NCBI GenBank assembly: GCA_003242735.1 | Contig: QGVH01000009.1 | Location: forward strand, 62,001-126,000 | DNA: 64,000 nucleotides | DNA from: a bacterium | Lineage (GTDB): Bacteria; Gemmatimonadota; Gemmatimonadetes; Longimicrobiales; RSA9 | Direction: 5' to 3' | Part shown: one piece after another, positions 17,842-27,294 of the stretch | How positions within the stretch are numbered: the stretch's first letter is position 1 | How the letters are laid out: each line of letters opens with the position of its first letter | Program-made: the position numbers and the translations under genes | The notes under the pieces: model-generated | The model's database searches: none | Told to the model about the DNA's origin: nothing | Seen by the model: the letters and a program-made list of their open reading frames with translations, nothing else

Positions 17842-19287
17842 CTACCGCGGAGCGAGCCGGCCGCGGAGGATCGCCGCGGCGCGCTTGGGATCTGCCCTGC
17901 CCCGCGACTTCTTCATCACCTCGCCCATGAAGAAGCCGAAGAGGCGCTCCTCGCCCGCGCGGTAGCGTTCGATCTCCGCGGGGTGAGCGGCGAGGACCTC
18001 GTCCACCCACTGTTCGATCTGCGCTTCGTCGCTCACCTGCGCCAGGCCCTCGGCCTCCACGATGTCGGGTGCCGTGCGCCCCGTTTCCGCCATCCGTACG
18101 AAGACCCTCCGGCCCATGGTCGCCGAGATGGTCCCCTTCGCCACCATGCGGATCAACTCCGCGAGGGCCTCGGGCGGCACGCGCAGGTCGGAGAGCGCGC
18201 ACTGCCGATGGTTCAACCAGCCGAGCACCTCGGTCATCACCCAGTTGCTGGCGGCCTTCGGGTCCCCCGCCCGCGCCGCGACGGCCTCGTAGTAGTCGGC
18301 CAGCTCACGCGTCGCGGTGAGAACGCCGGCGTCGTAGGCGGGCAGGCCGTACTGCTCCCGGAAGCGGCGGGCGCGCGCCGCGGGGAGTTCGGGCAGTCCG
18401 GTGCGGATGCGCTCGATCTCGGCGCGGTCCACCACGAGCGCAGGCAGGTCCGGGTCGGCGAAGTAGCGGTAGTCGTGGCTCTCTTCCTTCGAGCGCATGG
18501 GGCGCGCCTCGCCGCGCGTCGCATCCCAGAGCAGCGTCTCGTGCTCCACGCTCCCTCCCCGCTCCAGCAGCTCGGTCTGCCGGGCGATCTCGAACGCGAG
18601 CGCTTTCTCGACGGCGGAGAAGGAGTTCATGTTCTTCACCTCCGTCTTGGTCCCCAGCCCAGCGGAGCCCGCCGGGCGGACCGAGACGTTGGCGTCGACG
18701 CGCAGGCTCCCCTTCTCCATGTCGCAGTCGCTCACCTCGAGGTACTCGAGCACCTGCTTGAGGTGCGTGAGCCATGCCCTCGCGGCGGCCGGCGAACGCA
18801 GGTCGGGCTCGGTGACGATCTCGATGAGCGGCACACCCGCCCGGTTGAGGTCGATGGCGGTTCGGCCGGGCAGCCGGTCGTGCAACGACTTGCCCGCGTC
18901 CTCCTCAAGGTGGATCCGACGGATCCGGACGCGGTGGACGGCGCCGTCCCGGTCCTCGGCCTCCAGCCAGCCGCCCGTGGCGAGGGGCTGGTCGAACTGG
19001 GTGATCTGGTATCCCTTGGGGAGGTCCGGATAGAAGTAGTTCTTGCGCGCGAAGCGGCTGACCTCGTGCACCGTGCAGTTCAGCCCCAGCGCGGCGCGGA
19101 CGGCGAGCTCTACGGCGCGGCGGTTCACGACAGGGAGCGCGCCGGGCAGCCCCAGGCACACCGGGCAGACGTGGGTGTTGGGCGCGGCGCCGAATTCAGC
19201 GGAATCCGCGCAGAACAGCTTGGTCGCCGTCGCGAGCTGGACGTGGACCTCGAGGCCGATGACGGGCTCCCACTGCATGGTGCTCAT
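17842..19287 (-). CDS. gatB: Asp-tRNA(Asn)/Glu-tRNA(Gln) amidotransferase subunit B
   Basis: 481 residues. GatB binds misacylated tRNA and carries the kinase site for amidation. Diagnostic blocks are [49 protein letters not shown] and [12 protein letters not shown]. The C-terminal YqeY-like tail ([13 protein letters not shown]) is intact. The zinc-knuckle region reads LFCADS rather than the common LFCGCS, so one Cys is missing. The ATG at 19287 forms an ATGA overlap with the gatA stop. Last gene of gatC-gatA-gatB. Confidence 0.96.
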   Translation of the reverse strand: MSTMQWEPVIGLEVHVQLATATKLFCADSAEFGAAPNTHVCPVCLGLPGALPVVNRRAVELAVRAALGLNCTVHEVSRFARKNYFYPDLPKGYQITQFDQPLATGGWLEAEDRDGAVHRVRIRRIHLEEDAGKSLHDRLPGRTAIDLNRAGVPLIEIVTEPDLRSPAAARAWLTHLKQVLEYLEVSDCDMEKGSLRVDANVSVRPAGSAGLGTKTEVKNMNSFSAVEKALAFEIARQTELLERGGSVEHETLLWDATRGEARPMRSKEESHDYRYFADPDLPALVVDRAEIERIRTGLPELPAARARRFREQYGLPAYDAGVLTATRELADYYEAVAARAGDPKAASNWVMTEVLGWLNHRQCALSDLRVPPEALAELIRMVAKGTISATMGRRVFVRMAETGRTAPDIVEAEGLAQVSDEAQIEQWVDEVLAAHPAEIERYRAGEERLFGFFMGEVMKKSRGRADPKRAAAILRGRLAPR

Positions 19288-20735
19288 CCGGCAAGGGAAC
19301 GCTCGAGTGCGGCGGCGGCGCGGGCCAGCACGCCCTCCTGCCAGCGGTCGGCGATGAGCTGGCCGCCGACGGGCAGCCCGTCCACCGTCCCGATGGGCAA
19401 CGACAGTGCGGGTACGCCGGCCAGATTCGCCGTGACGGTGAAGATGTCTGCCAGGTACATCTGGTAGGGATCCTCCACCTTCTCGCCGAGCCGGAACGCC
19501 ACGGACGGCGTGGTCGGCGTGAGGAGCACGTCCACGCCGGAGGCGAAGACCTCGCGGAAGTCGCGGGCGATGAGGCCGCGGACGCGCTGGGCCGTGCCGT
19601 AGTACTGGTCGTAGTAGCCCGCCGAGAGCGCGTACGTACCCAACATGATCCGGCGCTTGACTTCCGCGCCGAAGCCCAGCGAGCGGGTGGCCTCGTAGAC
19701 CGCCAGCGCCGACTCGGCGCCGGATGCGCGGAAGCCGTAGCGGACGCCGTCGTAGCGCGCGAGGTTGCTGGAGGCCTCGGCCGTCGCGATCACGTAGTAC
19801 GTCGGGATGGCGTACCCGGTGTGGGGCAGCGAGACCTCGCGCACCTCGGCGCCGGCCGCGGCGAGCCGCTCCGCCGCATCGTGGCACAGTCGTGCGATGC
19901 GGGGATCCAGCTCGGGCGGGAAGAACTCCCGGGGCACCCCGACCACGAGGCCCTCCACGCCCCGATCGAGCTCGGCGAGCCAGTCGGGCACCGGTATGGG
20001 CGCCGCCGTCGAGTCCAACGGGTCGGGTCCGGCGATGGTCTGGAGCAGCAGCGTCGCGTCGTACACGGTCCGGCCGAAGGTGCCCACCTGGTCCAGCGAC
20101 GACGCGAACGCGACGAGGCCGTACCGACTCACGCGGCCGTAGGTGGGCTTGATGCCGACGACGCCGCAGAACGCGGCCGGCTGCCTCACGGACCCGCCCG
20201 TGTCCGAGCCCAGCGCGACGGGGACGAGACCCGCCGCCACCGCCGCCGCAGACCCTCCCGACGACCCGCCTGGCACACGGGTCCGGTCGTGGGGGTTGCG
20301 TGTGGGCCCGAACGCGGAGTTCTCGGTGGACGAGCCCATGGCGAACTCGTCCAGGTTGGTCTTGCCGACGACGACCGCGCCGGCGGCGCGCAGCCGGCGC
20401 ACGACGGTGGCGTCGAACGGCGAGCGGTACCCCTCGAGGATGCGGGAGCCACAGGTCGTCGGGAACTCGACCGTGCAGAGGTTGTCCTTGACGGCGACCG
20501 GCACGCCCGCGAGCGGCCCCGGCTCCTCGCCCCGGCGGATCGCTTCGTCCACGGCGGCCGCCGCCGCTTCCACCGCATCGCCCCCCGCCGAAAGGAAGGC
20601 GTTCAACCCCGCTTCCGGGTCACCATCCGCATCGCGGATCGCGGCCAGCGACGCGCGCGCCGTTTCCACCGCGGAGCGCCGACCAGCGCCCACGTCCGCG
20701 ACGATCGCGGGCAGCGAGGGCTCGCGCGCGCTCAC
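19284..20735 (-). CDS. gatA: Asp-tRNA(Asn)/Glu-tRNA(Gln) amidotransferase subunit A
   Basis: 483 residues. GatA is the amidase that releases ammonia from glutamine. The Ser-cisSer-Lys triad is complete: Lys83 in VPVAVKDNL, Ser158 in [12 protein letters not shown] and Ser182 in [31 protein letters not shown] follows. The GTG start at 20735 overlaps the gatC stop by four bases (GTGA); the longer in-frame reading to 20870 runs through gatC. Together with gatB and gatC this points to indirect synthesis of Gln- and/or Asn-tRNA in the organism. Confidence 0.96.
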   Translation of the reverse strand: MSAREPSLPAIVADVGAGRRSAVETARASLAAIRDADGDPEAGLNAFLSAGGDAVEAAAAAVDEAIRRGEEPGPLAGVPVAVKDNLCTVEFPTTCGSRILEGYRSPFDATVVRRLRAAGAVVVGKTNLDEFAMGSSTENSAFGPTRNPHDRTRVPGGSSGGSAAAVAAGLVPVALGSDTGGSVRQPAAFCGVVGIKPTYGRVSRYGLVAFASSLDQVGTFGRTVYDATLLLQTIAGPDPLDSTAAPIPVPDWLAELDRGVEGLVVGVPREFFPPELDPRIARLCHDAAERLAAAGAEVREVSLPHTGYAIPTYYVIATAEASSNLARYDGVRYGFRASGAESALAVYEATRSLGFGAEVKRRIMLGTYALSAGYYDQYYGTAQRVRGLIARDFREVFASGVDVLLTPTTPSVAFRLGEKVEDPYQMYLADIFTVTANLAGVPALSLPIGTVDGLPVGGQLIADRWQEGVLARAAAALERSLAG

Positions 20736-21112
20736 GACCCCGACGCTCCTTCCCCGCGCCGCGAACGCGGCAGCGCCACGTCGCCCGCCCGCGCCTTGTC
20801 TTCGAAGGCGTCCTCGAGCGCCGCGTCCAGCGCCGGCAGACGCGGCACGGCGAAGAAACCGTCCTCCCACGCCGGCGCCAGCTCGGCAGGCGGGCGGGCG
20901 AGCGCATCGGGCGTGCCCGAGTCGTCGCGCTGCGGCGCCGGCCAGTCCACGGGCTCGCCGGCCTCCGGCGCGGCGCCGCGAACACGGCCGAGCACGCTGA
21001 TGTGGTCCAGGATCGAGCTGAGCTGCGCGGTGAAGAGCTCGACCTCGGCCGGGTCGAGCCGCAGCCGCGCGAGCGCGGCCACGCGCAGCACCTCGTCTCG
21101 CGAAACCGCCAT
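20732..21112 (-). CDS. gatC: Asp-tRNA(Asn)/Glu-tRNA(Gln) amidotransferase subunit C
   Basis: 126 residues, about 30 longer than usual. The N-terminus [20 protein letters not shown] and [15 protein letters not shown] are classic GatC, and [13 protein letters not shown] marks the normal C-terminus. The extra tail ([19 protein letters not shown] and on) is charged and probably disordered. GatC is the belt that stabilises GatA on GatB. The ATG at 21112 overlaps the pcrA stop by one base (TGATG), so the gat genes are coupled to the helicase gene. Confidence 0.92.
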   Translation of the reverse strand: MAVSRDEVLRVAALARLRLDPAEVELFTAQLSSILDHISVLGRVRGAAPEAGEPVDWPAPQRDDSGTPDALARPPAELAPAWEDGFFAVPRLPALDAALEDAFEDKARAGDVALPRSRRGEGASGS

Positions 21113-23388
21113 CACAGCTCCTTCTGGAGATTCGCGTAGCGCACGATGACCTTCTTGCGCCCGACGTCGTCGAAGTCGATCACCGCCTTCAGGTCGCGGC
21201 CGAACCCCGTCAGCTCCCGGATCGTGCCGCTGCCGAACTGCGGGTGCCGCACGCGCTCCCCTTTGATGAACCGCGGCACGTCCTGGGCATCGCTGTAGTC
21301 CAGCACCAGCCCCCCGTCCCACGAGCCGCTGTCGTCGTCGGAGTCCCCGCCCCAGGACGGCGCCCAGCGCGTTTCACCCCGCCCGTACCCCGACCGTGCC
21401 CTGCGCACACGCTCCGCCCTCGGGGTCAGGCGCACCTCCAGCAGGTCCTCCGGGATCGGCTGCAGGAAGCTGGACGGCGTACACGAGAGCAACTCCGCGC
21501 CCCGCCGCCTCGTGCGGGCGTACGTCAGGTACAGCTTCTCCTTCGCCCTGGTGATGCCGACGTAGAACAGGCGCCGCTCTTCCTCGAGTTCGTCCGGCTC
21601 ATCGTAGGCGCGAGCCAGGGGGAACAGACCGTCCTCGAGCCCGCTGATGAAGACCACCGGGAACTCGAGCCCCTTGGCGTTGTGCAGCGTCATCAGCGTG
21701 ACGGCCCGCGCCTCCGGATCGTGCCGGTCCACGTCGGTGATGAGCGTGACCTTCTGGAGGAACAGGTCGAGCGGCGAGGCGTCCGGCGGCAGGTCGTCAT
21801 CGCCGGCCAGGCGCGCCAGGTCCAGACCCGCATCGAACTCGTGCGCACCCGCGATGAGCTCCCGGACGTTCTCGATCCGCTCCGCGCCCTCGGGGCCCTC
21901 CTCTCCCAGCGCGGTGAGGAGCCCGATCTCGCCGACCAACAGCTCGAGCAACTCGCCCACCGGCGTCCGGGCGGCGAGCTCCCGGAACCGCGTGATGAGG
22001 TCCGCGAACTTCACCAGCGCGCCCGCGCCTGTGCTGCTCAATGCCTCGCACTCCCTGGCGCGGGCCGCCGCTTCCAGCGGCGTCAGGCCGCGCTCCGCAG
22101 CCCACTGCATCAGCCGGGTCTTCGTCAGGTCCCCGATGCCGCGGCGCGGGTAGTTCACGACACGCTCGAACGCTCCTGCATCGCGCGGATTGGCGATCAG
22201 ACGGAGATACGCGAGCACGTCCATGATCTCGCGGCGCTCGTAGAAGCGCGTGCCGCCCACGATCTGGTACGGCAGGTCATGGCGCCGGAACGCCTCTTCC
22301 AGCGCGCGCGACTGCGCGTTGGTCCGGTACAGGACGACGAAGTCCCGCAGCGAGCGCCCGGTGTCCTCCACCAGCCGGCTCTCGATCTCGGATGCGATCC
22401 ACTCGGCTTCGTCTTGCTCGTCCAGCGCCTCGACCCTCGTGATCCGCTCGCCGGGTCCCGCCATCGGACGCAGGGTCTTCCCCTTGCGCCGTACGTTCTG
22501 CGCGATCACGCGGTTGGCGGCTTCCAGGATCCGACCCGTCGAGCGGTAGTTCCGTTCGAGCCGGATGATGCGCGCGTCCGGGAAGTCCTTCTCGAAGTCG
22601 AGGATGTTGCGGATGTCGGCGCCGCGCCAGCCGTAGATGGACTGGTCATCGTCACCCACGGCCATGATGTTGCCGTGCTCGCGGGCGAGCAGCTCGAGGA
22701 AGCGATACTGGGCGTGGTTCGTGTCCTGGTACTCGTCCACGAGGATGAAATGGAACCGCGCCCGGTACTGCTGGAGCAACGCGTCGTGGGCGAGGAACAG
22801 CTCGACAGGCTTGACCAGCAGGTCGTCGAAGTCGACGGCGTTCTGTTCCTTGAGCGCGGCCTCGTACTCCGGGTAGACGGCGGCGACCACACGGGAGAAT
22901 GCGTCGCGGGCGGTCGCCGCGTATTCCTCCGGGGAGATGAGCTGGTTCTTCGCGCTGGAGATCGCGGCGTGAACCGCCCTGGGGTGCCAATGCTTGACGG
23001 AGATGTTGCGCCGCTCCATGACGCGTTTGACCTCGCGGACCGCCTGCTCGGCGTCGAAGATGCTGAAGTTCGACGACCAGCCCAGATAGGCCGCGTGTCG
23101 CCTCAGCAGTCGTGCGCCCATGGAGTGGAACGTGCCGATCCAGATCCCGGCGGGCTCGGCGCCGAGCAGCCGCCGTACCCGCTCGCGCATTTCGCCGGCC
23201 GCCTTGTTGGTGAACGTGACGGCCAGGAGCGAGGCGGGATCCACGCCGTGCTCCAGGACCAGGTGGGCGATGCGGACCGTGAGCACGCGCGTCTTGCCCG
23301 AGCCCGCCCCCGCGAGGACGAGCAGCGGCCCGTGCACGTGCTCGACCGCTTCCCGCTGCTCTGGATTGAGATCGTCCAGATAACCCAT
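21112..23388 (-). CDS. pcrA: UvrD/PcrA-type superfamily 1 DNA helicase
   Basis: 758 residues. 3'-5' helicase for repair and for clearing of replication and transcription blocks. Motifs in order: Q-motif LNPEQREAV, Walker [13 protein letters not shown], motif [15 protein letters not shown], motif [19 protein letters not shown], motif [17 protein letters not shown], motif [18 protein letters not shown] and [18 protein letters not shown]. The C-terminal Tudor-like RNAP-interacting region is present near the end ([16 protein letters not shown]). The ATG at 23388 starts at [10 protein letters not shown], the usual N-terminus; the frame upstream belongs to the kinase gene. Eight bases separate it from the kinase stop. 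Confidence 0.95.
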   Translation of the reverse strand: MGYLDDLNPEQREAVEHVHGPLLVLAGAGSGKTRVLTVRIAHLVLEHGVDPASLLAVTFTNKAAGEMRERVRRLLGAEPAGIWIGTFHSMGARLLRRHAAYLGWSSNFSIFDAEQAVREVKRVMERRNISVKHWHPRAVHAAISSAKNQLISPEEYAATARDAFSRVVAAVYPEYEAALKEQNAVDFDDLLVKPVELFLAHDALLQQYRARFHFILVDEYQDTNHAQYRFLELLAREHGNIMAVGDDDQSIYGWRGADIRNILDFEKDFPDARIIRLERNYRSTGRILEAANRVIAQNVRRKGKTLRPMAGPGERITRVEALDEQDEAEWIASEIESRLVEDTGRSLRDFVVLYRTNAQSRALEEAFRRHDLPYQIVGGTRFYERREIMDVLAYLRLIANPRDAGAFERVVNYPRRGIGDLTKTRLMQWAAERGLTPLEAAARARECEALSSTGAGALVKFADLITRFRELAARTPVGELLELLVGEIGLLTALGEEGPEGAERIENVRELIAGAHEFDAGLDLARLAGDDDLPPDASPLDLFLQKVTLITDVDRHDPEARAVTLMTLHNAKGLEFPVVFISGLEDGLFPLARAYDEPDELEEERRLFYVGITRAKEKLYLTYARTRRRGAELLSCTPSSFLQPIPEDLLEVRLTPRAERVRRARSGYGRGETRWAPSWGGDSDDDSGSWDGGLVLDYSDAQDVPRFIKGERVRHPQFGSGTIRELTGFGRDLKAVIDFDDVGRKKVIVRYANLQKEL

Positions 23389-23396
23389 CGTCCCCT

Positions 23397-24689
23397 TCAG
23401 TACCCGGCGGGCGCCGTGGCGCTCCGACGTTCGTTGCGCTCGCCGTTCCGCGCGCCGCGCCAGCGCCGCCACCATCCGCCCAGCCGGGCGCGGACGCGGC
23501 CACGCCGCGCCGCGTTGCCGGCCGGCAGGTCGATCTCGAAGACGGTGCCCGCGCGGCGACGCGGCCGGGCCGCGATCCGGCCGCCGTGGACGTTGACGAT
23601 GATCCGCCGCACCAACGAGAGCCCCACCCCCCAGCCCCCCGCCTTGCTCGTCACCCCCGGCTCGAAGATCCGGTCCCGCAGGTGAGGGGGGATACCGGGG
23701 CCGGTATCGGCCACGTAGATCCGGATCCACCCGTCGTCGGCGCGGCGCGCGGCGACGCGGATGCGGCCTCCGCGGCCCGCGAGCGCGTCGAGCGCGTTCT
23801 TCACCAAGTTCTCCAGCGCCCAGACCAAGAGCACGTGGTTGCCGCGGACCGTGAGCGTCGGATCCTGCACCCGCATCCGCAGGTCCACGCCGGAGGCCAA
23901 GCGCGGCAGCCTCGGCCGGATGTAACGGTCCAGCTCCGCGATGAGGTCCGCCACGGCGACCGTCGTCAACGCCGGCGGCTTGCCGATCAGCTCGAAGCGC
24001 CGCGAGACGCGCTCCAGTCGTTCCAGGTCCGCCGCGACTTCCCGCGCGATGTGTCCGGGACTGGCCAGCGCATCCCGCTCGGCGGACGGCATGCTCAGCA
24101 GCTCGACCCATCCGGCCAGGGACGAGAGCGGCGTGCCCATCTGATGCGCCAGCTCCCGCGCCATCGCCGCCCACATCCGTTCGCGCTCGGCGCGCAGGTC
24201 CGCACGGATCAGGGCGAAACTCACCGAGAGCAGCAGGACCGCCGCTCCCACCTGGAGCCAGGGGACCCACCGCAGCCACTGCAGGATCGGCGGACGGCCG
24301 AAGTAGATAGCGCCCACCCCCGGCTCGAAGATCGGCTCGTTCTGGCGGGCGAGGCGGCCGGCATACCGCACCACCCGGTCCCTGCCTTCCGGCGTGGTGA
24401 GGTCCGCCTCGAACGGCAGGTTGAGCGCCGCCGTCGGCTGGCTCTCCGTGTTCAGGTAGATGATCGGGATGCCCAGCCGTTGCAGCTCCGCCTGGATCGC
24501 GGTCAGGGCGCCGAGCGGGCCGTCTTCCTCGGCCGAGAGGAGGCCTGTCTGGACCAGGGCGTAGATCCGCGTATAGATCGCGGCCTCCGCCCGGATCTCC
24601 CGCACCAGGTGCTCCGTGTACAGGAGGTACGACCCGAGGATCGCAAGGGAAGCGACCGCGAGCAGGCGGGGCCGAGCGCGACGGTTCAT
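23397..24689 (-). CDS. Membrane sensor histidine kinase
   Basis: 430 residues. TM1 at about 9-24, an extracytoplasmic sensor domain of about 115 residues with no recognised fold, TM2 at about 143-162, then the H-box ARELAHQMGTPLSSLAGWVELL (shown in part; phospho-acceptor His182). The ATP-binding domain has the N-box ENLVKNALDAL, G1 DTGPGIPPHL and G2 GGWGVGLSLVRRI. The C-terminal 45 residues are very Arg-rich. No response regulator gene is adjacent, so the partner is unknown. It lies between serS (115 bases upstream) and pcrA (8 bases downstream), an unusual setting for a kinase. Confidence 0.88.
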   Translation of the reverse strand: MNRRARPRLLAVASLAILGSYLLYTEHLVREIRAEAAIYTRIYALVQTGLLSAEEDGPLGALTAIQAELQRLGIPIIYLNTESQPTAALNLPFEADLTTPEGRDRVVRYAGRLARQNEPIFEPGVGAIYFGRPPILQWLRWVPWLQVGAAVLLLSVSFALIRADLRAERERMWAAMARELAHQMGTPLSSLAGWVELLSMPSAERDALASPGHIAREVAADLERLERVSRRFELIGKPPALTTVAVADLIAELDRYIRPRLPRLASGVDLRMRVQDPTLTVRGNHVLLVWALENLVKNALDALAGRGGRIRVAARRADDGWIRIYVADTGPGIPPHLRDRIFEPGVTSKAGGWGVGLSLVRRIIVNVHGGRIAARPRRRAGTVFEIDLPAGNAARRGRVRARLGGWWRRWRGARNGERNERRSATAPAGY

Positions 24690-24804
24690 GGCAGCCCGCG
24701 AGGTGAGCGACGCCGCCGGCCTCCGACCCCGATCCGGCGCCGGGGCCCGGACCGTGCCGCGGACCGCGACACCGCCGGGCGCCGGACACCGCGGTCGCCG
24801 CGGC

Positions 24805-26088
24805 TCAAACCTGGATCCGGTCGGTCCCCAGGTACGACGCCAACGCTTCCGGGATCCGGACGCCGCCGGACGCGTCCTGGTGCGTCTCGAGCAGGGCGAT
24901 CACCGTCCGCGGCAGCGCGAGGCCAGAGCCGTTGAGCGTGTGGACGAACTCCGGCTTCGCGCCCGGCGCCGGCCGGAACCGGATGTTCGCGCGCCGGGCC
25001 TGGTAGTCGGTGTAGAGCGAGCAACTCGAGACCTCGAGCCACCGCTGCACCCCGGGCGCCCAGACCTCGAGATCGTAGGTCATGGCGTTGGCGAAGCCGA
25101 GATCCCCCGCCGGCAACAGAACCACGCGATAGCACAGCTCGAGTCGCTGGAGCACCGCCTCCGCGTGCGCCGTCAGCTCCTCCAACGCCGCCCGGCCGTT
25201 CTCCGGGCGCTCGAAGCGCACGAGCTCGACCTTGTCGAACTGGTGGAGCCGGATCAGCCCGCGCGTGTCCCGCCCGTGTGCGCCGGCCTCACGCCGGAAG
25301 CACGGCGTGTACGCCACATAGCGGGCCGGCAGCGCATCCGCGTCCAACAGCTCACCCGCGTGAATGTTCGTGACGGGCAGCTCCGCCGTGGGCGCGAGGA
25401 AGAGGCCGTCGGCCTCGATCACGTACATGTCCTCACGGAACTTCGGCAGATGCCCGGTCCCCGTCGCGGCGGCCTCGTTCACCAGGATCGGCGGCCACGC
25501 CTCCGTGTAGCCGTGCTCACGCGAGTGCAGGTCCATCATCAGGTTGATGAGGGACCGCTGGAGCCGAGCGCCCAGGCCCAAGAACAGAGGGAAGCCGCTC
25601 CCTGCGATCCGGGCCCCACGGGGTAGGTCCAGGATCCCGAGCGCCTCCCCCAACTCCCAATGCGGCTTCGGCTCGAAGTCGAACTGCCGCGGCTCGCCCC
25701 ACTGCCGCACGATGACCTTGTCCTCCTCGCCTCCCGGCGGCACGTCCGGCTCGGGGAGGTTCGGGATCCGCAGCAGCCGGTCGCGCACGGCCTGCTCCAC
25801 CTCGGAGAGCCGCGCCTCGAGTTCGGCCAGCCGCTCGCCCACGCCCCGCATCTCCACGATCCGCTGCTCCGCCTCGGCCGTCCGGCCCTCACGCTTCAAC
25901 CGCGCGATCTCGGCCGATGCCTCGTTGCGGCGCGCACGCAGGGCATCGGTCTCCGCGATCAGCGCGCGCCGCTCCTCGTCCAGCGCCAGGACCTGGTCCA
26001 CCAGCTCGAGGTACTCGGGAGCGCCCCGCCGAGCGAGTCGCTCGCGGACGAGCTCCGGTTCTTCCCGGATGCGCCTCAGATCGAGCAT
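24805..26088 (-). CDS. serS: Seryl-tRNA synthetase
   Basis: 427 residues, class II synthetase charging tRNA-Ser. The start MLDLRRIREEPELVRERL and the long antiparallel coiled-coil arm (about residues 30-100, ending near LRIPNLPEPDVP) are typical. Motif 2 is in TPCFRREAGAHGRDTRGLIR and motif 3 in TLNGSGLALPRTVIALLE. The ATG at 26088 has GAGAGGTAGC before it, a clear Shine-Dalgarno. The lipoprotein gene ends one base upstream of this start, so the two are cotranscribed. Confidence 0.96.
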   Translation of the reverse strand: MLDLRRIREEPELVRERLARRGAPEYLELVDQVLALDEERRALIAETDALRARRNEASAEIARLKREGRTAEAEQRIVEMRGVGERLAELEARLSEVEQAVRDRLLRIPNLPEPDVPPGGEEDKVIVRQWGEPRQFDFEPKPHWELGEALGILDLPRGARIAGSGFPLFLGLGARLQRSLINLMMDLHSREHGYTEAWPPILVNEAAATGTGHLPKFREDMYVIEADGLFLAPTAELPVTNIHAGELLDADALPARYVAYTPCFRREAGAHGRDTRGLIRLHQFDKVELVRFERPENGRAALEELTAHAEAVLQRLELCYRVVLLPAGDLGFANAMTYDLEVWAPGVQRWLEVSSCSLYTDYQARRANIRFRPAPGAKPEFVHTLNGSGLALPRTVIALLETHQDASGGVRIPEALASYLGTDRIQV

Positions 26089-26089
26089 G

Positions 26090-26680
26090 CTACCTCTCGT
26101 CCGGCGGCACCAGGAAGCGGTCGTTGCAGATGGGGTTCTGCACGATGCGCAGGTCCACACGCCCCGCATCCCGATCCGCCGTCACGACCTCCGCCTTCCC
26201 GTAATAGACGCAGCCGAACGTCAAGCGCCGATCCGCCCGGACCACGTACACGACATCCGTCCGGACCGGGACCGGCTCCGTCCAGGCGTAGGCAGCCGTG
26301 TCCCTCGGCGCACGCACGACGTCCTCGAACGGCTGGTCCTCGATCACGGCGATGCCTGGCCGCAGCCCGATCCCGCTGATCGCGCCTGCGGGCAACAGGA
26401 CGAACTCGCCGTCCACCTCGCTCAACGCCACGTCCCACGTGCCGCTCGCGCCCGGCAGGTCGACGCGGATGGCTTGGACCTCCCTGAAGTCGACGGCCGC
26501 CGGGAGCCCGTGGAGCTCCTCCCGGGCAAGGGAATAGACCGAGACCGTCACCGGGGTCGAATCCCACGGCCACGGGCCGATTTCATCATCGCAGCCCGCA
26601 ACGCCCACGAGGGCGGCGAGCGCGAGAACCGCTGTCGTGCCGCGCACCGGTCCGCTCACGGCTGAAAGAGAGCAACGCAT
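26090..26680 (-). CDS. Putative lipoprotein of unknown function
   Basis: 196 residues. The N-terminus has a hydrophobic stretch (TAVLALAALVGVAGC) ending in a lipobox with the acylated Cys at residue 30, then Asp-Asp, which in many bacteria favours inner-membrane retention. The mature part contains two Cys (FGCVYYGKAEV and NPICNDRF) and mixed beta-type sequence, with no recognised domain. It starts at 26680 only about 13 bases after a likely -10 box, so its mRNA may have almost no leader. It precedes serS by one base. Confidence 0.65.
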   Translation of the reverse strand: MRCSLSAVSGPVRGTTAVLALAALVGVAGCDDEIGPWPWDSTPVTVSVYSLAREELHGLPAAVDFREVQAIRVDLPGASGTWDVALSEVDGEFVLLPAGAISGIGLRPGIAVIEDQPFEDVVRAPRDTAAYAWTEPVPVRTDVVYVVRADRRLTFGCVYYGKAEVVTADRDAGRVDLRIVQNPICNDRFLVPPDER

Positions 26681-26693
26681 GAAAACACGCTAG

Positions 26694-26721
26694 ATTATCC
26701 GCGCGGTGGCGCGGGTGTCAA
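26694..26721 (-). promoter_or_regulatory. Sigma-70 promoter of the lipoprotein-serS unit
   Basis: On the minus strand: TTGACA (26721-26716, perfect), a 16-base spacer and GATAAT (26699-26694, 5 of 6). Transcription should start near 26687, about 6 bases before the ATG at 26680, which leaves no room for a Shine-Dalgarno site. Either the gene is translated from a nearly leaderless mRNA or a later start codon is used. Confidence 0.6.
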
Positions 26722-26742
26722 GGTCACATCATCCGTTGTCAC

Positions 26743-26772
26743 TTGACTTTCGGTGCCCCGTTGCGCTAACGT
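26743..26772 (+). promoter_or_regulatory. Candidate promoter of the response-regulator operon
   Basis: TTGACT (26743-26748, 5 of 6), an 18-base spacer and TAACGT (26767-26772, 3 of 6). The leader to the ATG at 26889 would be about 110 bases. It diverges from the lipoprotein promoter, with the two -35 boxes about 21 bases apart. The -10 is weak. Confidence 0.45.
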
Positions 26773-26888
26773 GTAGCGCGGTCCCGCGTGTGCCACCGCC
26801 GCGACCGTCCGTCGCGGCGGCACGGATCCGGCAACACCCGGCCGGCCGATGCCACGGGAGTCCAGCGGGTCGCAGCGGGGCCGAGTCG

Positions 26889-27278
26889 ATGCCAACCGCC
26901 TCTGACCACCGGCGCCGCGTCCTCGTCGTGGACGACGAGCCGCACATCGGCCGGATCATCCAACTCAAGCTGGAGCTCGGCCCGTACCAGGTCGAGTTGC
27001 TCCGCGATGGCCGGGCCGCCCTCGAGCGCTTGCGGTCCGATGCGCCGGTGGACCTGGTGCTGCTGGACATCATGATGCCGCACACCAACGGCCTGGACGT
27101 GCTGCGCGAGCTGCGCCGGCTTCCCCACCGGCGCCGGACACCCGTGATCGTGCTCACGGCCAAGGGCCAGGAGACGGATCGCGAACAGGCGATGCGTCTC
27201 GGTGCGACGGATTTCCTCACCAAGCCGTTCAGCCCCAAGAGACTCCTTGCGCGGATCGACGAACTCTTCGCGGACTGA
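26889..27278 (+). CDS. Single-domain (CheY-like) response regulator
   Basis: 129 residues, one receiver domain and no output domain. The acidic pocket is Asp15-Asp16 in VLVVDDEPHIGRI, the phospho-acceptor is Asp60 in LVLLDIMMPHTNG, Thr90 lies in VIVLTAKGQ, and Lys112 in FLTKPFSPKRLL. The ATG at 26889 directly precedes the domain; the frame extends upstream but looks non-coding. No kinase gene is adjacent. It is the first gene of a plus-strand run with sugar-nucleotide genes, so it could control polysaccharide synthesis by protein contact (inference). Confidence 0.88.
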   Translation: MPTASDHRRRVLVVDDEPHIGRIIQLKLELGPYQVELLRDGRAALERLRSDAPVDLVLLDIMMPHTNGLDVLRELRRLPHRRRTPVIVLTAKGQETDREQAMRLGATDFLTKPFSPKRLLARIDELFAD

Positions 27279-27294
27279 ACCGCCTCTTTGGGCG

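Noticed and set aside
24762..24796. 7-bp inverted repeat GACCGCG/CGCGGTC between the kinase and serS genes
   Set aside because: The loop is long and such repeats are expected by chance at this GC content.
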